NCBI GenBank assembly: GCA_037178675.1
Contig: JAYMGJ010000370.1
Span: 1 to 64,000 of the forward strand
DNA length: 64,000 bases
Origin: Scleroderma bovista
Taxonomy: Eukaryota > Basidiomycota > Agaricomycetes > Boletales > Sclerodermataceae
Direction of reading: 5' to 3'
The notes beneath the pieces are model-generated. The model was not told the DNA's origin and ran no database searches. It worked only from the letters and a program-made list of their open reading frames with translations. This document shows, piece by piece, positions 47,051-59,898 of this stretch; position 1 is the first letter of the stretch; the number at the start of each line of letters is the position of its first letter. Made by a program: the position numbers and the translations under genes.

Positions 47051-49262
47051 CTATGTAATAGACGTCCCTAAGCTTGAGCTTCTTTCTGTTGCGCCAACAT
47101 CCATGGGCGCAGCCGAGGTTCGGCCAGATGCGTTTCCTCGAGAATCAGTGGGTGTCGACATCCCACTGCCGCTGGCGGAGGTAGGGCCAAACGTGATGAA
47201 GAGTTGGCCATCCATGCCAGCCTGTTTTGGACGAGTGAACTTCCGCCTTTTCCGCGGACCTTCCTCCAGGTTACCATTATTAGCAGCGCCTGTCTGCTTT
47301 TGCTTCCTCTTCCCCTTTTTCGAAGACGCCGATATCGATGAGCCAGGTGTTGATAATCGGTCTGGGGTGTTGGATCCGGATCCGGATGGCATGAGAGGTT
47401 TTGCGGAGTTCGACCGTCGATGGGGATCAAACAACGCCGGGTTGGAACTCACGACTGGTTCCAAGAAGAGTAGTGGAGTGCCTTCAGCTCGAACATAATG
47501 TTCCGGCAGAAGCAGGGCATTCGGAAGCAAAACACCAGGAGATTCCGAGGGACATTCAGATGGCGTCGTCGCGCCCGTACCTGACCATTCTGTGCTTGGT
47601 GTAGCTGCAGAATCAACAGAAGGCTGGCGGACTACGCTGAACGTCGCGGAAGAGCGTTTCGGACCTCTTTGTAGCATCATAAATCGATTCCGACACTGCA
47701 AAGGAACATAAACATCAGTGTAATTATGGGTGATGTATCGGGAATGACTTCACCATAGCATCTGTTCGACTGGTCCCAAGTAGCTCACTAATCTCCTTCC
47801 AAGTTGCATCCCTATTCCCATCTACCGCATCAAGCAACGCCTTGTCTTCATCTGGGCTCCACAGAGTCTTGTTGATCGTGGGATTGAGCTGGTCATTCCA
47901 TCGATCCCGGCATTGGTCATTGGTTCGGCCTGGCATAGCTGCTGCTACATCAACCCATGATTGGCCATGCGCCGCAACAGCAGTCCTAAGACGTGCATCT
48001 TCTTCAGGGGTCCAGTTGATACGCTTCACAGAAGGGTCTAACGTGCGTTGATATCTATTACTACATTGTGTTGGGGTCGCGTCTTCCGAAACGTAACGAG
48101 CAACTGTGAGACAAAGTGAGAACAGATTGCAAGAAATAAATTGGTGACTTACCCAGTGACCAATTATGCCCATACATGTGAATCGCTTTCAGTAGTCGTG
48201 CATCAGATGTTGCTGTCCACGTGTGGGCTTTTCGTGTTAGTCCTCGGCGCATACAGTCCAACGGTGTTCTGTTGGTCTGGCACAATTTCAGACTCAGAGC
48301 CAACGATGCTGATAAGCACCTACCCCCAGTTTTTGGGCTATGTCCGCCCAATCCAGTTGACTTCCTTTACACTCGCTGATCAGGGTCCTTAGCTTGGCCA
48401 ACTCTTCCTCGTTCCAAGCCTCGTGGTTGAAATCTGGATGGCGATCTCCAAGCCATCGGATCTCACACTCTCGTCCTGTACGAGTGGTCATCGACACCCT
48501 GGAAACCTAAACAAGTGAGGGTGGCTGAAAGGCGTGTTTGACTAACTCGGGCCTACCTTTTCTGCAATTCGATCCCAATCCAATCCATCTGTGTTACGTT
48601 CCAGGCTTTTGGGAGACTGTTGGTTGATATCGGCAAATGCTGGGAGATCCCTGTCACAATCATCATCAGCTGACTGGTAGTCAATAGCCACCAGAAAACG
48701 CACTGTATCTGCGCATCAAACACCATTTTACGGTAATTTTCGGATCGCACTGCCTCGGCCAGGGCTTCTAACTCTCGGGATTTCACTGAATAAGGTCAGT
48801 TAGCTGGGTCGTGTGATCGATAGATGGACGAAGTTACTGGGATGAATGTCTGTTACACTTTTGTACCGACTTCGCCGTAGTGCGTCTTCGTAGAATGGAG
48901 AATCCTGAAGTGGTCGTCAAATCATGGTAAAGCGAAATGTCAGAATTTCGACATACGGGGGACAACAAATCTGTGGACGATATCAAGCCCATCGCTCGGA
49001 CTGCACCTGGTACAAAGATGAAGCCTGGGACTTCAAGCTCAGGTTCCTCTTCCGGCTCCGCGTCGGCAGAATCCTACGATAATTACGATCCCAATTGAAA
49101 ATAATATGAGGAAAGAAAACGCACGATCAGCTTTTCGACAGTCTTTAACTCAGCCTCGAGTTTTGCGATATAAGCGTTCAGGGCCTGCTGGTGTTCCTTG
49201 TTGGCTTGGAGAGATTTCTGGACCAACTCGTGGACGTGGTTCGTGGTGTGCGGTTCCACCAT
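47051..49262 (-). CDS. Multi-Myb repeat protein, SNAPC4 (SNAP190)-like
   Basis: About nine exons. The N-terminus (MVEPHTTNHVHELVQKSLQANKEHQQALNAYIAKLEAEL) is a coiled coil, followed by acidic sequence and DSPFYEDALRRSRY. At least four Myb/SANT repeats follow: WDRIAEKVS...TGRECEIRWLGD, FNHEAWNEEELAKLRTLI with DWADIAQKLGTNRTPLDCMRR, WTATSDARLLKAIHMYGHNWSLVARYV with TPTQCSNRYQ, WTPEEDARLRTAVAAHG with RTNDQCRDRW, and WSPDEDKALLDAV with ATWKEISELLG. The C-terminus is Ser-rich with KKGKRKQKQ and RKRRKF basic patches. This order fits the snRNA-activating complex subunit 4; a Bas1-like regulator is the alternative. Divergent from SND2. Confidence 0.83.
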
Positions 49263-49428
49263 GAAGACCTTCACAGGGACTTCTGGACTGCACAAAAAAT
49301 GCGATAGAATGAACGAGGTGCACACATGTAGTGGTAATGGCTGCGATGAAAAATGTCACTGTCAGCACCCCGCGCGACTTGAAGTTGCAAACAGCAACAA
49401 CAGCTTTGAGTCATTCACAAACACCACC

Positions 49429-50150
49429 ATGGCCAAAGGCGCTGCCAAACGCATCGGTATGCAGGCGTCGTCCCTTGTACAGACGGTGATCGGACAATAA
49501 TCTGATTCACAGCTAGTCAGAATGAACAAAGCATCAGAACCCTCCGTCTAGGGATGGTCGTGCCGACGGTTTTGTCGCTTCTCTTTCGTCTGCTATTTAG
49601 ACGGAATTCATTGCCACCCTCGAAAGGCGCTCTGGTCATCTACGTGCTGACATATTTGCCGGCGCTCTTCCTTTCTCGATACCTAGAGAAGATAGGGACG
49701 GCACGCCGAGACCCTACAACAGGGGCCCTCATCTCGTCCGGCGAGGATCTCAGCCAACCTGGCGTCACCGAATGGTGCTTTGACATTCTATATGTCACAT
49801 GTGCGTCTGCGTATGACTCCATCATATGTAGGCTCTCTCTGACTCGTACACAAGGGGCATGCCAGATTGGCAGTGGGGTATTTGGAGAGTGGTTTTGGTA
49901 TTTATATCTTGTGGTGAGCGTTTACAGTAAACCCAATTCCAATCATAGCATCAATCGACGTTATTGGCAGATACCACTGTATGCCATCTTCAAACTTTGG
50001 TCCAACTTCATTGGGCCAATGATATGGCGGCCCTCTGCCAGCCCGTCAAAAGACGGCGAAAAGGGACCGGAGGCCCTTAGCAAGCGACAAGAAAAGCTCC
50101 GCAAAAGGAGTGAAAGGGGAGATGCGCGAGTCCGTGCTGTCCGCAAGTAG
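49429..50150 (+). CDS. SND2: ER SRP-independent targeting protein, TMEM208/Snd2 family
   Basis: Four exons: MAKGAAKRI, then the main exon (ASQNEQSIRTLRLGMVVPTVLSLLFRLLFRR ... YLEKIGTARRDPTTGALISSGEDLSQPGVTEWCFDILYVTW), a short third exon (ACQIGSGVFGEWFWYLYLV) and the last (IPLYAIFKLWSNFIGPM, then a basic KRQEKLRKRSERGD tail). MAKGA.KR, the hydrophobic pairs and the basic tail match TMEM208/Snd2. The protein sits in the ER membrane and helps post-translational insertion of membrane proteins independently of SRP. Length about 185 aa fits. Confidence 0.9.
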
Positions 50151-50568
50151 TGATATGACCGACCAATTGCGATTCTGCGACTATCCGAGCTTGGTAGTGT
50201 CTCATTCCCAGGTACCCCAAGTAACATTGGTCTGTCAATTATAGATCCTGTTCATCGCCTACCAATCAGCGTTTCTGGGAGGTTTGGCGGGATTTCTGTT
50301 GCTTGGTATGTCCATGAGAGTATCTAGGGACATCAAGTCTCGACTGGGCTTAACCTGGACAACATAGGTCCCATGCCATTTGGATAGTTCCGGCGTTGGG
50401 CTCCTGAATCACGAGATTCAATGAAACTGAGATCATTTCAGTGTGATGTATGAGCAGCGTGTGTTCATGATGCAGCGGCTGGCTGGGCGCAATGTTGGCT
50501 GCTATGTACTAGATCTTGTTCCATGGAAGAACCACGTGACTGACGCGTCTACACCCCTGAGTTCTACG
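50151..50568. other. Intergenic region upstream of the Sfr1/Mei5-like gene
   Basis: 418 bp between SND2 and the next same-strand gene. No coding signal was accepted; an in-frame extension of the next gene upstream of 50569 is open to about 50443 but unlike coding sequence. Confidence 0.45.
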
Positions 50569-52497
50569 ATGCCAACTACCCCGCAGAAGCTTGTGCAGGA
50601 AGGGCCAGTTTGGATGGAACCTAACGCCAATTCTCACTCTTTTGGTGATCCCCATGAAAACAGCGCGTTCCATTCGCCTTCCCCGCACATTGAACGGCAA
50701 GAAGTTGCATTCTCTCAATTTGTACGTGACACAATTTCTACATAGTACGCATATATTTTATGTTCAGGTCGATGAGCCTTTGATCAGGCAGAATGATCCC
50801 AAGCATATTGACACTGATGAATGGACACGCAGCACATCCCTGCCTGCTTCAATTACTGCTGGGACTACGAGCGGACAGCTTGCAGGACCACTCGAGAGCA
50901 GTAGTACTCAGACCTCGGAATCGTTGCCCATGGATAAAGTCAGGCAATGTACCGTAGATATACCCGCCGCAACTGCTCGAGAAGGAGGGACTGTCCATGT
51001 CAATGAACGCATACAGGGTGCGCAGGATCCCTCTGTGAGTGCCAGTACCATTGTCATGTCATACGTAGTGATTTGTGTAGGAGACGATTGAAACCGGCGA
51101 ATCACAATCTGTGACCGCGTCGCCACATGCCAACGTCAATAGGGATAGCCAGACTGAGCAAAGTCACCGTGCTCTTCAGGATGATGTTCTCGACATTGTT
51201 GATGTCAATCTTCGTGGTTCTTCTCTACCTCCGAGCTCGAGCCCACCTCAGATATTCTCGTCTTCACCATTCGCATCTTCTCAGTCATCGCTTGTACATT
51301 TTCCTGAGAAGATCTGGGACAATGAAAAGGTAAGATGATCTTCTTCCGCGGGCATCATACTACACAACGCTTTAGGACGCTGAGACAGAGGAAAGCATCA
51401 TCCAGACGAGCCCATATACCATGGAACTTGCACCTCTATCTCAGCCAAGACCCACCGCCTCCCCCGATTACAATGACGATCGTACGACGGGTGTTTTACA
51501 AGATGCCAAAGCCCGTACATCGAGGGTCTCCAGCGGCAGTAAAAGATCGCTCGAGGTCAGCGTAGTAGCATATACGCTGCGCAGCCCATATTTTACCACA
51601 CTTGACAGGGTCATACCCTAGTGTCCGAGGAAATGACGGCTGTCACAAAGCGCGCGGTAGGTTTTCTTCACAGCATGAAGCATTGAAAGGTTGTTATGGG
51701 TATCGCAGAGGACGGACGGGGACTATATGCCTCCTGCTCCAAAGCGATCAACACAGGAGTCGCAGAAACAACAGTACAAAAAATTGATCACTCCGTTTCG
51801 GTCTCCCCTAACGCACAAAGGCGCAGAGCGGTGCAATACCGTCAACATAGCGTCGAGATTGAAGCCCGTGCAGAAGTCAGAAGAAGCTGTCGTCAGTTCA
51901 ACCTGCAGAGAATATCCCCCAAGCCGGTCTCATGTTGGACAACAACCCGACCATCCGAAAGCTGGGATAAGGACCCCACGAGCCGCTGCACAGTTCAAGT
52001 CGCCTATACCCCACTCCAATGCTGCTGCAGTCAAAGATCGCGCTTCTATCCGCCTCACACCTACCGTACAAATGCTGGAACACAAACTGCAACTTCTACG
52101 GCGCGCTGTGAAGATGATGGAGGACAATGATGAAGAAGTCCTCGAACAGCTCGTGAAAAAGTGGACCGCGGCCGGACGAGAGGCCGCCTACGAGCTATGG
52201 GATCTCCTGAAGGATGTCTCCGAAATCCAAAGCAAGCCTTCGGACTTGTCAAACTTTTGGAATCGCAATATAACCGCTTTCAGCGATACCAACTGGGGAT
52301 GGGATAAACCAGCGGATGAAGAGGAAGGTGGACAACACGACGGAGAGGAACTGTGCGTACAGGAGAACGATATGACGGTTTTCGAGGATGATGAGCCCCG
52401 AAACACGATGGGAACGATGCTTCGACAACTGCGAATTGACCCAGAAACTTTGGGTTGGGATGACGAGACAGAAACATTTTGTGATAGACTACAATAG
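50569..52497 (+). CDS. Sfr1/Mei5-like recombination accessory protein
   Basis: Six exons joined across introns of about 45-55 nt. The first 500 residues are Ser/Pro/Thr-rich, with LITPFRSPL near residue 420 and a later FKSPIPH. The last exon carries the ordered part: LTPTVQMLEHKLQLLRRAVKMM, DEEVLEQLVKKWTAAGREAAYELWDLLKDV, then NTNWGWD-type sequence and an acidic tail with MLRQLRIDPETLGWDDE. The coiled coil followed by the KKW...REAA.ELW segment is the Mei5/Sfr1 signature. With Swi5, Sfr1 stabilises Rad51 and Dmc1 filaments in homologous recombination. The family call rests on the C-terminal third. It lies just upstream of IME4 on the same strand. Confidence 0.75.
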
Positions 52498-52854
52498 ACT
52501 CACGAAGCTTTGCTGGGCTGAATGGACTGTCACTGACCCTCGAGGATGATGACTGCCATTGGTATTTTACCATCTGCCCCTAAACAAATGACAAAAGAGA
52601 TATACAAAAAGGTCATGCTCAGAGCAAGCTGAGGGCCGAAAAATTGGCTAATGCGACATTGGAGTGAGGGCAGCCCACGGAACGCCCTAGTAAAAGGCGA
52701 GGGCGTTGTCTGTTTGTGCTGCCCCCTGTCGCCAATAATCATTGATTACAAATCGTACACGGCAACACACTTTTGTATTTGCCTCAGTTTGCAGGTTGAC
52801 GCTCCTTTCCCTTTTCAGGAAGGTATAGCAGCACCCTGCGCGGACTTGCTCGCC
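52498..52854. other. Intergenic region upstream of IME4
   Basis: 357 bp between the Sfr1/Mei5-like gene and IME4, same strand. It should contain the IME4 promoter and leader. No gene seen. Confidence 0.5.
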
Positions 52855-54747
52855 ATGGCAGAAGACGACCAGCTTGCAGCCGTCGTATCTTCCGTGCTGC
52901 GCGATGTCTTCCACTCCTGTGCCTTCTCAGTTCCGACCAGTTCCCGGGACCTCCTCCTTCACCTTATTTCCACCAAGACCTCAACTGGGTCAATATCCCT
53001 GCGTTTAACGGACCTATGTCGGCTGGATGCCGTTCTGGAAAACTTGGCCAGCCAGTGGGAGCACGGAGCGATCACCATACGTCGTGATAATGATGTCCTG
53101 ACGATCATGGATATCCAACTTGGGAATACTCGTGCTGATGCATCGAACCCACTCAAGCGGAAGCGCTCCGTGGACGAGGAGGCTGACTCGGCCGCCGGCG
53201 ACGAGAACGACGATCGCTCGTCACGCAGCATAAGTCGGTCGCCTCCCCCTTCTAGAACACCGTTAGGGAGTCTCAGCAAGGAGCTGAAGGAAGTCTATAC
53301 CCTCCTGCAGAGGAGCACAGCCAAGGGTCGTCTCTTGGCGGAACGCGTGCGTGTTTATTACCCTTCCCAACGATGTGGGTGTGACCGTACCTGTTGCATG
53401 GTAGTTTCGTTCGTTGCAGCCCACGTTCAACCCTATCTGTCCCCATGTCACCAAGGATGAATGCTCGAAAGCGCGCCGCGAAATGTTGGGTGCCAACAGG
53501 TCGACACAAGCTACTTCCCCTATTTGCGATCGGGTGCACTTTAGACCTCTTATTCGACTACACACAGATCCCACACTAGGGCATTGTTCCTATCTCAATA
53601 CATGCTACTCGGAACCTACATATGCACAGTCACCCTCTATACCACCGTTCCCATCTGGAAGCGCGACTAGAACATCTCTACCGTCAGGTCTAGGAGCAGG
53701 AGGTAGAGGTAAAGAGAAAGCTCCGTGTCGCTATCTGCACTTTGAGGTCGACTGGGACGAGAGAGATCCTCCTGCAGTGAGTGACCATGGAAGGGAAGTG
53801 CAGAATGTGCGCAAACCCTTCAAACTGGAAATCGGGGCAGGTCCGTCTGGCAAGGATGTATCGGTGGTAAGTGTCGCGTCTGCGAAGTCGGAGGTGCCTG
53901 GCTAACACCAAGTCATGTAGTTGCCGCCTCAGTGGATCAACTGTGATCTGCGACATTTCGACTATTCTGTACTCGGAAAATTTCACGTTATTATGGCCGA
54001 TCCGCCATGGGATATCCATATGAGTGTATGTTCACATCTCTGACTTTTATCACGACTGAATCGCCTACTTCTTTCATGAAGTTACCTTATGGGACAATGA
54101 CGGACGATGAAATGCGAGCTATGCCGATCCCTACTTTGCAGGATGAGGGACTTCTCTTTTTGTGGGTCACAGGGCGTGCCATGGAAGTTGGTCGAGAGTG
54201 TCTTCGCTTTTGGGGCTATACACGTGTCGACGAAGTCGTCTGGGTAAAGACCAATCAGGTGTGCATTTTCGTCGGGCGTGTGTATTTGTCATTAATGTTG
54301 GATGTAATGGTTAGCTCCAGCGTGTTATCCGTACGGGACGCACTGGTCACTGGCTCAACCACACCAAGGAACACATGCTTGTGGGAGTGAAAACCCACCT
54401 TGATCAAGCTGGGAACCTCAAGTTTCCCAGCTGGGTCAACCGTGGTCTCGATACCGATGTGATAGTGAGTGAAGTTCGCGAGACAAGTCGTAAGCCAGAT
54501 GAAGTATATGGCCTTATCGAGCGGATGTGCCCTGGAGGGCGCAAGGTTGAAATTTTTGGACGTAAACACAATACAAGACCAGGGTGAGTACCGGATACAT
54601 CGACGTTTTTCCACTTGTATTTGACCGGGATGCAGATGGCTCACCCTTGGAAACCAACTTGGCGCTGATCAGATCTTCGAGGAAGACCTGGCTACCCGGA
54701 TACGAGTCCGTTACCCGGAAAGACCTATTGGAGGATCAACTACATGA
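52855..54747 (+). CDS. IME4: N6-adenosine mRNA methyltransferase catalytic subunit (METTL3/Ime4)
   Basis: About seven exons. The N-terminal part is helical, then KRKRS and an Arg/Ser-rich patch. The middle has [16 protein letters not shown] and [23 protein letters not shown], diagnostic of METTL3 orthologues. The methyltransferase domain contains [19 protein letters not shown], the catalytic DPPW in [11 protein letters not shown], the gate [42 protein letters not shown] (RNA-facing loop) and [20 protein letters not shown]. The stop is at 54745. The enzyme writes m6A in mRNA in complex with Mettl14-like partners; in yeast Ime4 is needed for meiotic entry. All catalytic residues are present. 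Confidence 0.95.
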
Positions 54748-55110
54748 CCCTAAACGTACAGACATTTGTTATATGGACGCAGTCATCGGCATCGGCGCTG
54801 ACATTGTATCCAATAGTCATACCTGTTGTATTCCTCTCATGGCACGGTACGCTTTAGTCGTGAACTTGTGGGTGACAAGTAGGGAGGCGAAGGATCTTCT
54901 GCTATTACTCAAGTCATAATATAATGGTATTTGCACGGCCAGGACATAAAATATATACACCTGTGTGATAAATATGTGTGGATGGTATTGTTGTCTATCC
55001 TGCGGATGTGTGGGCACTATACAAAAAACCAAACAACTCCAGATCCAAAAGGGAATTAGCTGTCATATCAATGTAGCAGAATGAAGGGGGTCCAGTGGTA
55101 TGCAAAAACA
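54748..55110. other. Convergent intergenic gap, no gene seen
   Basis: 363 bp between IME4 and the Cld1-like gene stops; AT-rich near 54920-54980, consistent with 3' UTR and polyadenylation sequence. Confidence 0.5.
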
Positions 55111-56677
55111 TTATCGTTGATTGTCAGCACGATTAAGCTCTTCAGTTAACAGATCGTTGACAGCCTTTGGGTTGTCCATATACACTAGAATACAGTTGTG
55201 GAACTCCGTTACTGGAAATGGGTAGAAAACGTACCATGATGTCCCGCACCGGGGATGACGAGCATTCGTCCGTTACGGTTACCAGCTTCACGAAGCTTCT
55301 CGAGGGACTGTAGTCCCCCAAGGGGGTCCATCCAATCGTGCTCCCCATCTGTACATGTAGCAGTCAGGGTCAGATCGAAAGATCATACCGGATATACGCA
55401 CAGACAAATGTGATGGGTATCTTGAGGGCGGATATCCTATCCACTAGAGGCATGCGAGCGTGTGCAAAAGGTGCAAGAATGTGAGCTGGAGTGGGATAAA
55501 TGAGATGGTGGACCATGCATGTCACAAGACAGGATCACGAACATATACAATATTCGCTGGATCCTTTCGCAAGGGTAATATTGAGGAGATATTCGTGCAA
55601 GTCGCGTACCTCATCCTCAGCGAGCGCAGGAAAACGGCGGCTAGAGTACTGGAAGCTTAGAGTCAGCGAGCAAACACAGGATGGCAATGAACAAGCTGTA
55701 CTTTGCCGACCAGCATAGGCCCCCAGAAGAGTGTGGATCGCACCACCTGGAATGGACTCCATCCCTCTTCCCACAGATAGGTGATCAATTTCTCCACTCG
55801 ACTTTCCTGTCTCTTAGTACTCTGTTCTTTCCGAATACGCCTGACTTGAGCACCACCAGCCGGTACTGCCGGATCACTGACAGAACTGGCGGCATCTCCC
55901 GTGTCAGTCCATTCTCTGGAAGGCGTGGTAAGGTTATTTGGATCATGCGGGACACCGGCGGGAGACAAGAGGATGAGTTTGTGCACACGTGTTGGATAGC
56001 GTAGCGCATATGCGACGCTGAAATAAGCCCCTAGGGAGTGACCGATCAAGGTCATCTTGTCCAGCCCCATCTTGTCCCTCCACTCTTCTAGTGAGTTGAC
56101 AAAGAATGACTCTGCTTCGCGGACACGACCGGTTATATCGTCGCGTTTTGCTTTAACGTGGAAAGGGACACGCGCGGACCGACCCATACCAAGCCAGTCG
56201 AGGGCATAAATGTCCGTACCTCTGTGGCCAGCCCATGTAGCGAGCGAAGGATAATTAGGGAAAAAGAATCCTATGCCTGCACCATAGCCATGTAGGACAA
56301 CTGCGGGAGGTGGTGCGGCCGGAGACGGTGACAAGGACTTTATGGACAGCGTATTAAGGTAGTGCTTTGGAGTTGCAAGGTCTACTCGTTCGGTGCGCGC
56401 AATGACAGGACTGTCGCCAGCAGAGGAAGTGGGCATCTTCTCGGGAACAAAGAAAGGCAGACGCCTGGATGATACGTTAGTCACGGGTGGGGACATGGGC
56501 CGTAGGTTCTTTACCTCAGGAGGCGTTCCTCCGCGGCGGCACTTTGCTTCTCGCCTGCATGCCACCTGTACATGATCAGCGCAGGCTCCACAGCGTTGAG
56601 AGGGCGACTTACCAGCTTTTGAGACTGGCGGTGAAGGTGACGGGGATATCTCTTGCGGGTGGAATGGAGGAGGACAT
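55111..56677 (-). CDS. CLD1: Cld1/ABHD4-5-like alpha/beta hydrolase (mitochondrial cardiolipin phospholipase type)
   Basis: About seven exons. The first (MSSSIPPARDIPVTFTASLKSW) joins WHAGEKQSAAAEERLLRRLPFFVPE, typical of this family. The hydrolase core has VVLHGYGAG (oxyanion HG), DWLGMGRS, the nucleophile elbow GHSLGAY, LLSPAGVP, later GEHDWMDPLGG with the acid, and GAGHHVYMDNP with the catalytic His, which also forms the HxxxxD acyltransferase motif. In ABHD5 the nucleophile is Asn; here it is Ser, so an active lipase like yeast Cld1 (deacylates cardiolipin in the inner mitochondrial membrane) is favoured. Target and location are inferred. Divergent from CWC21. Confidence 0.87.
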
Positions 56678-56776
56678 TGGTGAGGAGGACGGTCGTGTGT
56701 GTATAAATATAGTAACCCATGCCGAGGATTGCGTGGGTGCCGTTTCAAAGTCCGCACTTGCTCTCTCAGCCACACC
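56678..56776. promoter_or_regulatory. Short divergent promoter region CLD1 / CWC21
   Basis: 99 bp between start codons. It contains TATAAATATA at about 56701-56710, which could act as a TATA box for one side. Confidence 0.5.
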
Positions 56777-57961
56777 ATGTACAACGGAATTGGGCTGACC
56801 ACTCCTCGTGGGAGGTGCGTCTCTGGAACGCTCGGGTTGCGTGTATCTGACAAATTTTCATCAGTGGCACAAATGGCTATGTCCAGCGCAATCTTTCCGC
56901 ACTGCGGGCACACCAAACACCGACCGACCGTGCAGGAGCTTGGGACATCGCCCCGCCAAAACACAGAGAGCCCGACCAAGCCATTCTCGAGCACGAGAAG
57001 AAACGAAAAGTGGAAGTTAAGTGTCTGGAGTTACAACTGCAGCTTGAGGAGGATGGGTGTGTACTTGCTCTGTTGTTCAACTGCCAGCTTATACTGACCT
57101 GGATTCAGATTGGATGATACAGAAATCGAGGTAAAAGTCCAGGAATTGCGAGAAAAGCTCAATGCGGATCTTGCATCGTTTTCAACGTCCGTGAAAAGTT
57201 TGAAGCCTTCTGACACTCATGCTATCGCTGCTGCGAAGAAGACCGAACTCGACAAAATGGCACGTGCACTTGGAACCAAGAGAGACTACGTCGAGGGAGA
57301 TGCGTTTGACCGTGAGAAGCAAGAAGAAAACAAGTTGCGCCGTATGACGGAGCGCGAGGATCGCGAGAGGAAGAGAGTCGAGGACCGTGCTAGGATGCAA
57401 GAGCAGCGCGAAAAATGGCAGGCAGAGCAAAGGGAAAGGGAGAGGCGGAGAAGAAGAGAAGAGGACAGGATCAGAAGGGAGCAGCAGGAGAGAAACCGGG
57501 AGAGGCCACGAGAACGAGACAGGAGTCGGGACAGAGAGTATCGGGAAAGGGACAGGGATGACAGAGACTACCGGAGAAGAGATCGCATGCCGCCGCCGCC
57601 GCCTCCACCCCGTCGTCGTCATCGATCGCCTTCCAGTTCACCACCCCCTCCTCCACGGCGATCCCCTCTTCCTTCACCGCCTCACCGTCCCCTCGAACGA
57701 TCCGAGTCGCCTGCCAGACGCCATCGTTCACGTTCTCCACCTGCGCATCACACTCGTAATCGATCCGATTCTCCACCGCCCCGCCGAGCCCGTGACCACT
57801 CCCGCGACTATGACAGTGATGATCGGGATGATGTGCGAGCTCGTGACCTTTCGCATTCTCCTAGACCGCCTAGCGACCTTGGCCGCTCTCGCTCACCGTC
57901 CACCGGTTCATCCATGTCGGTCAGCACAACTCGTAGTCGATCGGGAAGTCGCAGTGACTAA
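56777..57961 (+). CDS. CWC21: Pre-mRNA splicing factor Cwc21 (SRRM2 family)
   Basis: Three exons. [24 protein letters not shown] is the near-invariant N-terminus of Cwc21/SRm300. The cwf21 domain follows (ILEHEKKRKVEVKCLELQ..LED.G.. EIEVKVQELREKL). The rest is an Arg/Glu-rich helix and then RS/SP repeats (RDRSRDREYRERDRD, SPPPPPRRSP, RSRSPP), ending in Ser-Arg. Cwc21 binds Prp8 and Snu114 near the exon channel of the spliceosome. The RS tail is longer than in yeast, nearer to animal SRRM2. The two introns lie inside the conserved N-terminus. Confidence 0.93.
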
Positions 57962-58219
57962 ACTACGTTCTATTTCATTGACTACTAAAAGTTACATTGC
58001 ACTTACTTGGTACATATGTACTGTATGATACGCTGTCAATCCGAGCTTTAGCGTGGGCCACGTTCCAAGGCTTGCGCGAATTCTTTCATTCGTGAGTGCT
58101 GTTGACTCGGTCAAGTTGAGTCAGTAAGTGAGAAATGCTCGTTGAAGCGAGTTGAGTCACGGGCCCATCAGTGAACATATAGACTCAGTATTAGTTCAGA
58201 ATCCCCTGCCTCTCGAAAT

Positions 58220-59898
58220 ATGAGCCTCCGTTATCTCCAGCGATCGGTCGTGAAACTTGGAAACAGTGCGTGCACCAGGGGCACGAAGGGTCGCTTTGCG
58301 TCCAACGCTGCAGTAAAGGTGCGTACCAGTATGACACTCTAGTTGATTCATGCAGAATCTTTTTAGGCTGGCACGCTCCCAACTGAACCAAGCACCCGCT
58401 ACTTGAAAGCTACTCACGATATTTCGCCTCCTTCTGCGTCATCCAAGACTGCCAGTGTACTAGCCCTAGGAGAGAAGTACCTCCTCGCTGTCTATGCTCG
58501 CCCCCCATTAGTGCTGTCCCATGGTGACGGGTGCTGGGTATGGGACACGGAAGGACGGAAATTCCTGGATTTCAGTGCAGGCATCGCTGTCAATGCCCTC
58601 GGTCATGCTGACCCGGGCGTTGCAGAGGTCAGTCGGTTCTAAACCACAGATACGGCGTAGCATTGATACCTCTGACGCAACAAGGTACTTCACAAGCAAG
58701 CGTCGACGCTCGTTCACATCTCAAATATCTATCACAACCAGTGGGCTCCAAAGCTTGCAGAGCTCCTTGTCACGCTTACCGCCTCAGAAGGCGGGCTCGG
58801 GTTCGCTGCTGGTTCATCCTCAGCCTCTTCCGGGGCCAAGGTGTTCTTTGCCAATTCCGGGACTGAGGCGAATGAAGGCGCACTCAAGATCGCTCGTAAA
58901 GTCGGAAAAGACCGGTGGCTTCAAGCTACGAGAGGGAAGCTTCACGATTCAGCATGTTCCAAGACAAGGATCGTCTGTTTCGAAAATTCATTCCATGGCC
59001 GCAGTATGGGCGCACTCAGCGTCACGTCCACAGAAAAATACCAGGCACCGTTCAGACCACTGATTCCAGACGTCGACGTTGGCAAAATCAATGACTTCCA
59101 GGGGCTGAAAAGCTTGATCACCGATGATACCTGTGCTGTTATTGTTGAACCAGTCCAAGGCGAAGGTGGAGTGACCACCGCGGATGAGGCGTGGCTGAAA
59201 GCACTACGGGAGCGCTGTAACGAAACAGGCGCGGTCTTGATCTATGATGAAATACAGGTTGGCGTATTGCCCCATTATCATGGATGGGAGATTAATGCCG
59301 TTGGCAGTGTGGAATTTACAGGACTGGAACATTGTGGGCACATTCCACTCTGACTGTGGACTGTCACCCAGACATTGTGACGATGGCCAAACCTCTGGCC
59401 AATGGATATCCCATCGGGGCAGTGATGCTGCGAGATACAATTGCACCTACAATGACGGCAGGTAAGGGGTTATTCGTGACAGGAAAATGGTCCTATATTT
59501 ACATATCTCTGCTTCTCAAAGGTACTCATGGCACCACTTTCGGTGGATCACCTATGGCCTGTGCCGTCGGTCACCATGTGCTGAGTCGGCTTAGCTCACC
59601 ATCTTTTGCTGCTCATATCAGCGACGTAAGCAAGTATCTGGACAGCCGGCTTAAGCTATTACCGGGATGGTTCCCGGCCATTCTTGATAGCGAGGTCCGA
59701 GGTCGGGGTCTTATCAGGGCCTTGGCCTTCAACGATGAGAAGCATCCGGCGCAAGTCATGCAATTGGCGCGGGAACGGGGCGTCTTCGTGCTGACTGCTG
59801 GGAAGGACGCACTCCGTCTTGTGCCCCCTCTCGTAGTGTCCAAGGATGAGGTGGAACTTGCCATGGATGTACTAGAAGGTTCTCTGGCATCTCTCTAG
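58220..59898 (+). CDS. ARG8: Acetylornithine aminotransferase, mitochondrial
   Basis: Five exons. The first encodes a basic Ser/Arg presequence ([28 protein letters not shown]). The class-III PLP fold shows [81 protein letters not shown] (split by an intron after DEIQ) and [15 protein letters not shown], whose Lys binds PLP, then [16 protein letters not shown]. The enzyme makes N-acetylornithine from its semialdehyde in arginine synthesis, in mitochondria. The length of about 470 aa and presequence fit. Ornithine aminotransferase is less likely because of the VWDTEG and SGIAV-type blocks. Confidence 0.93.
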
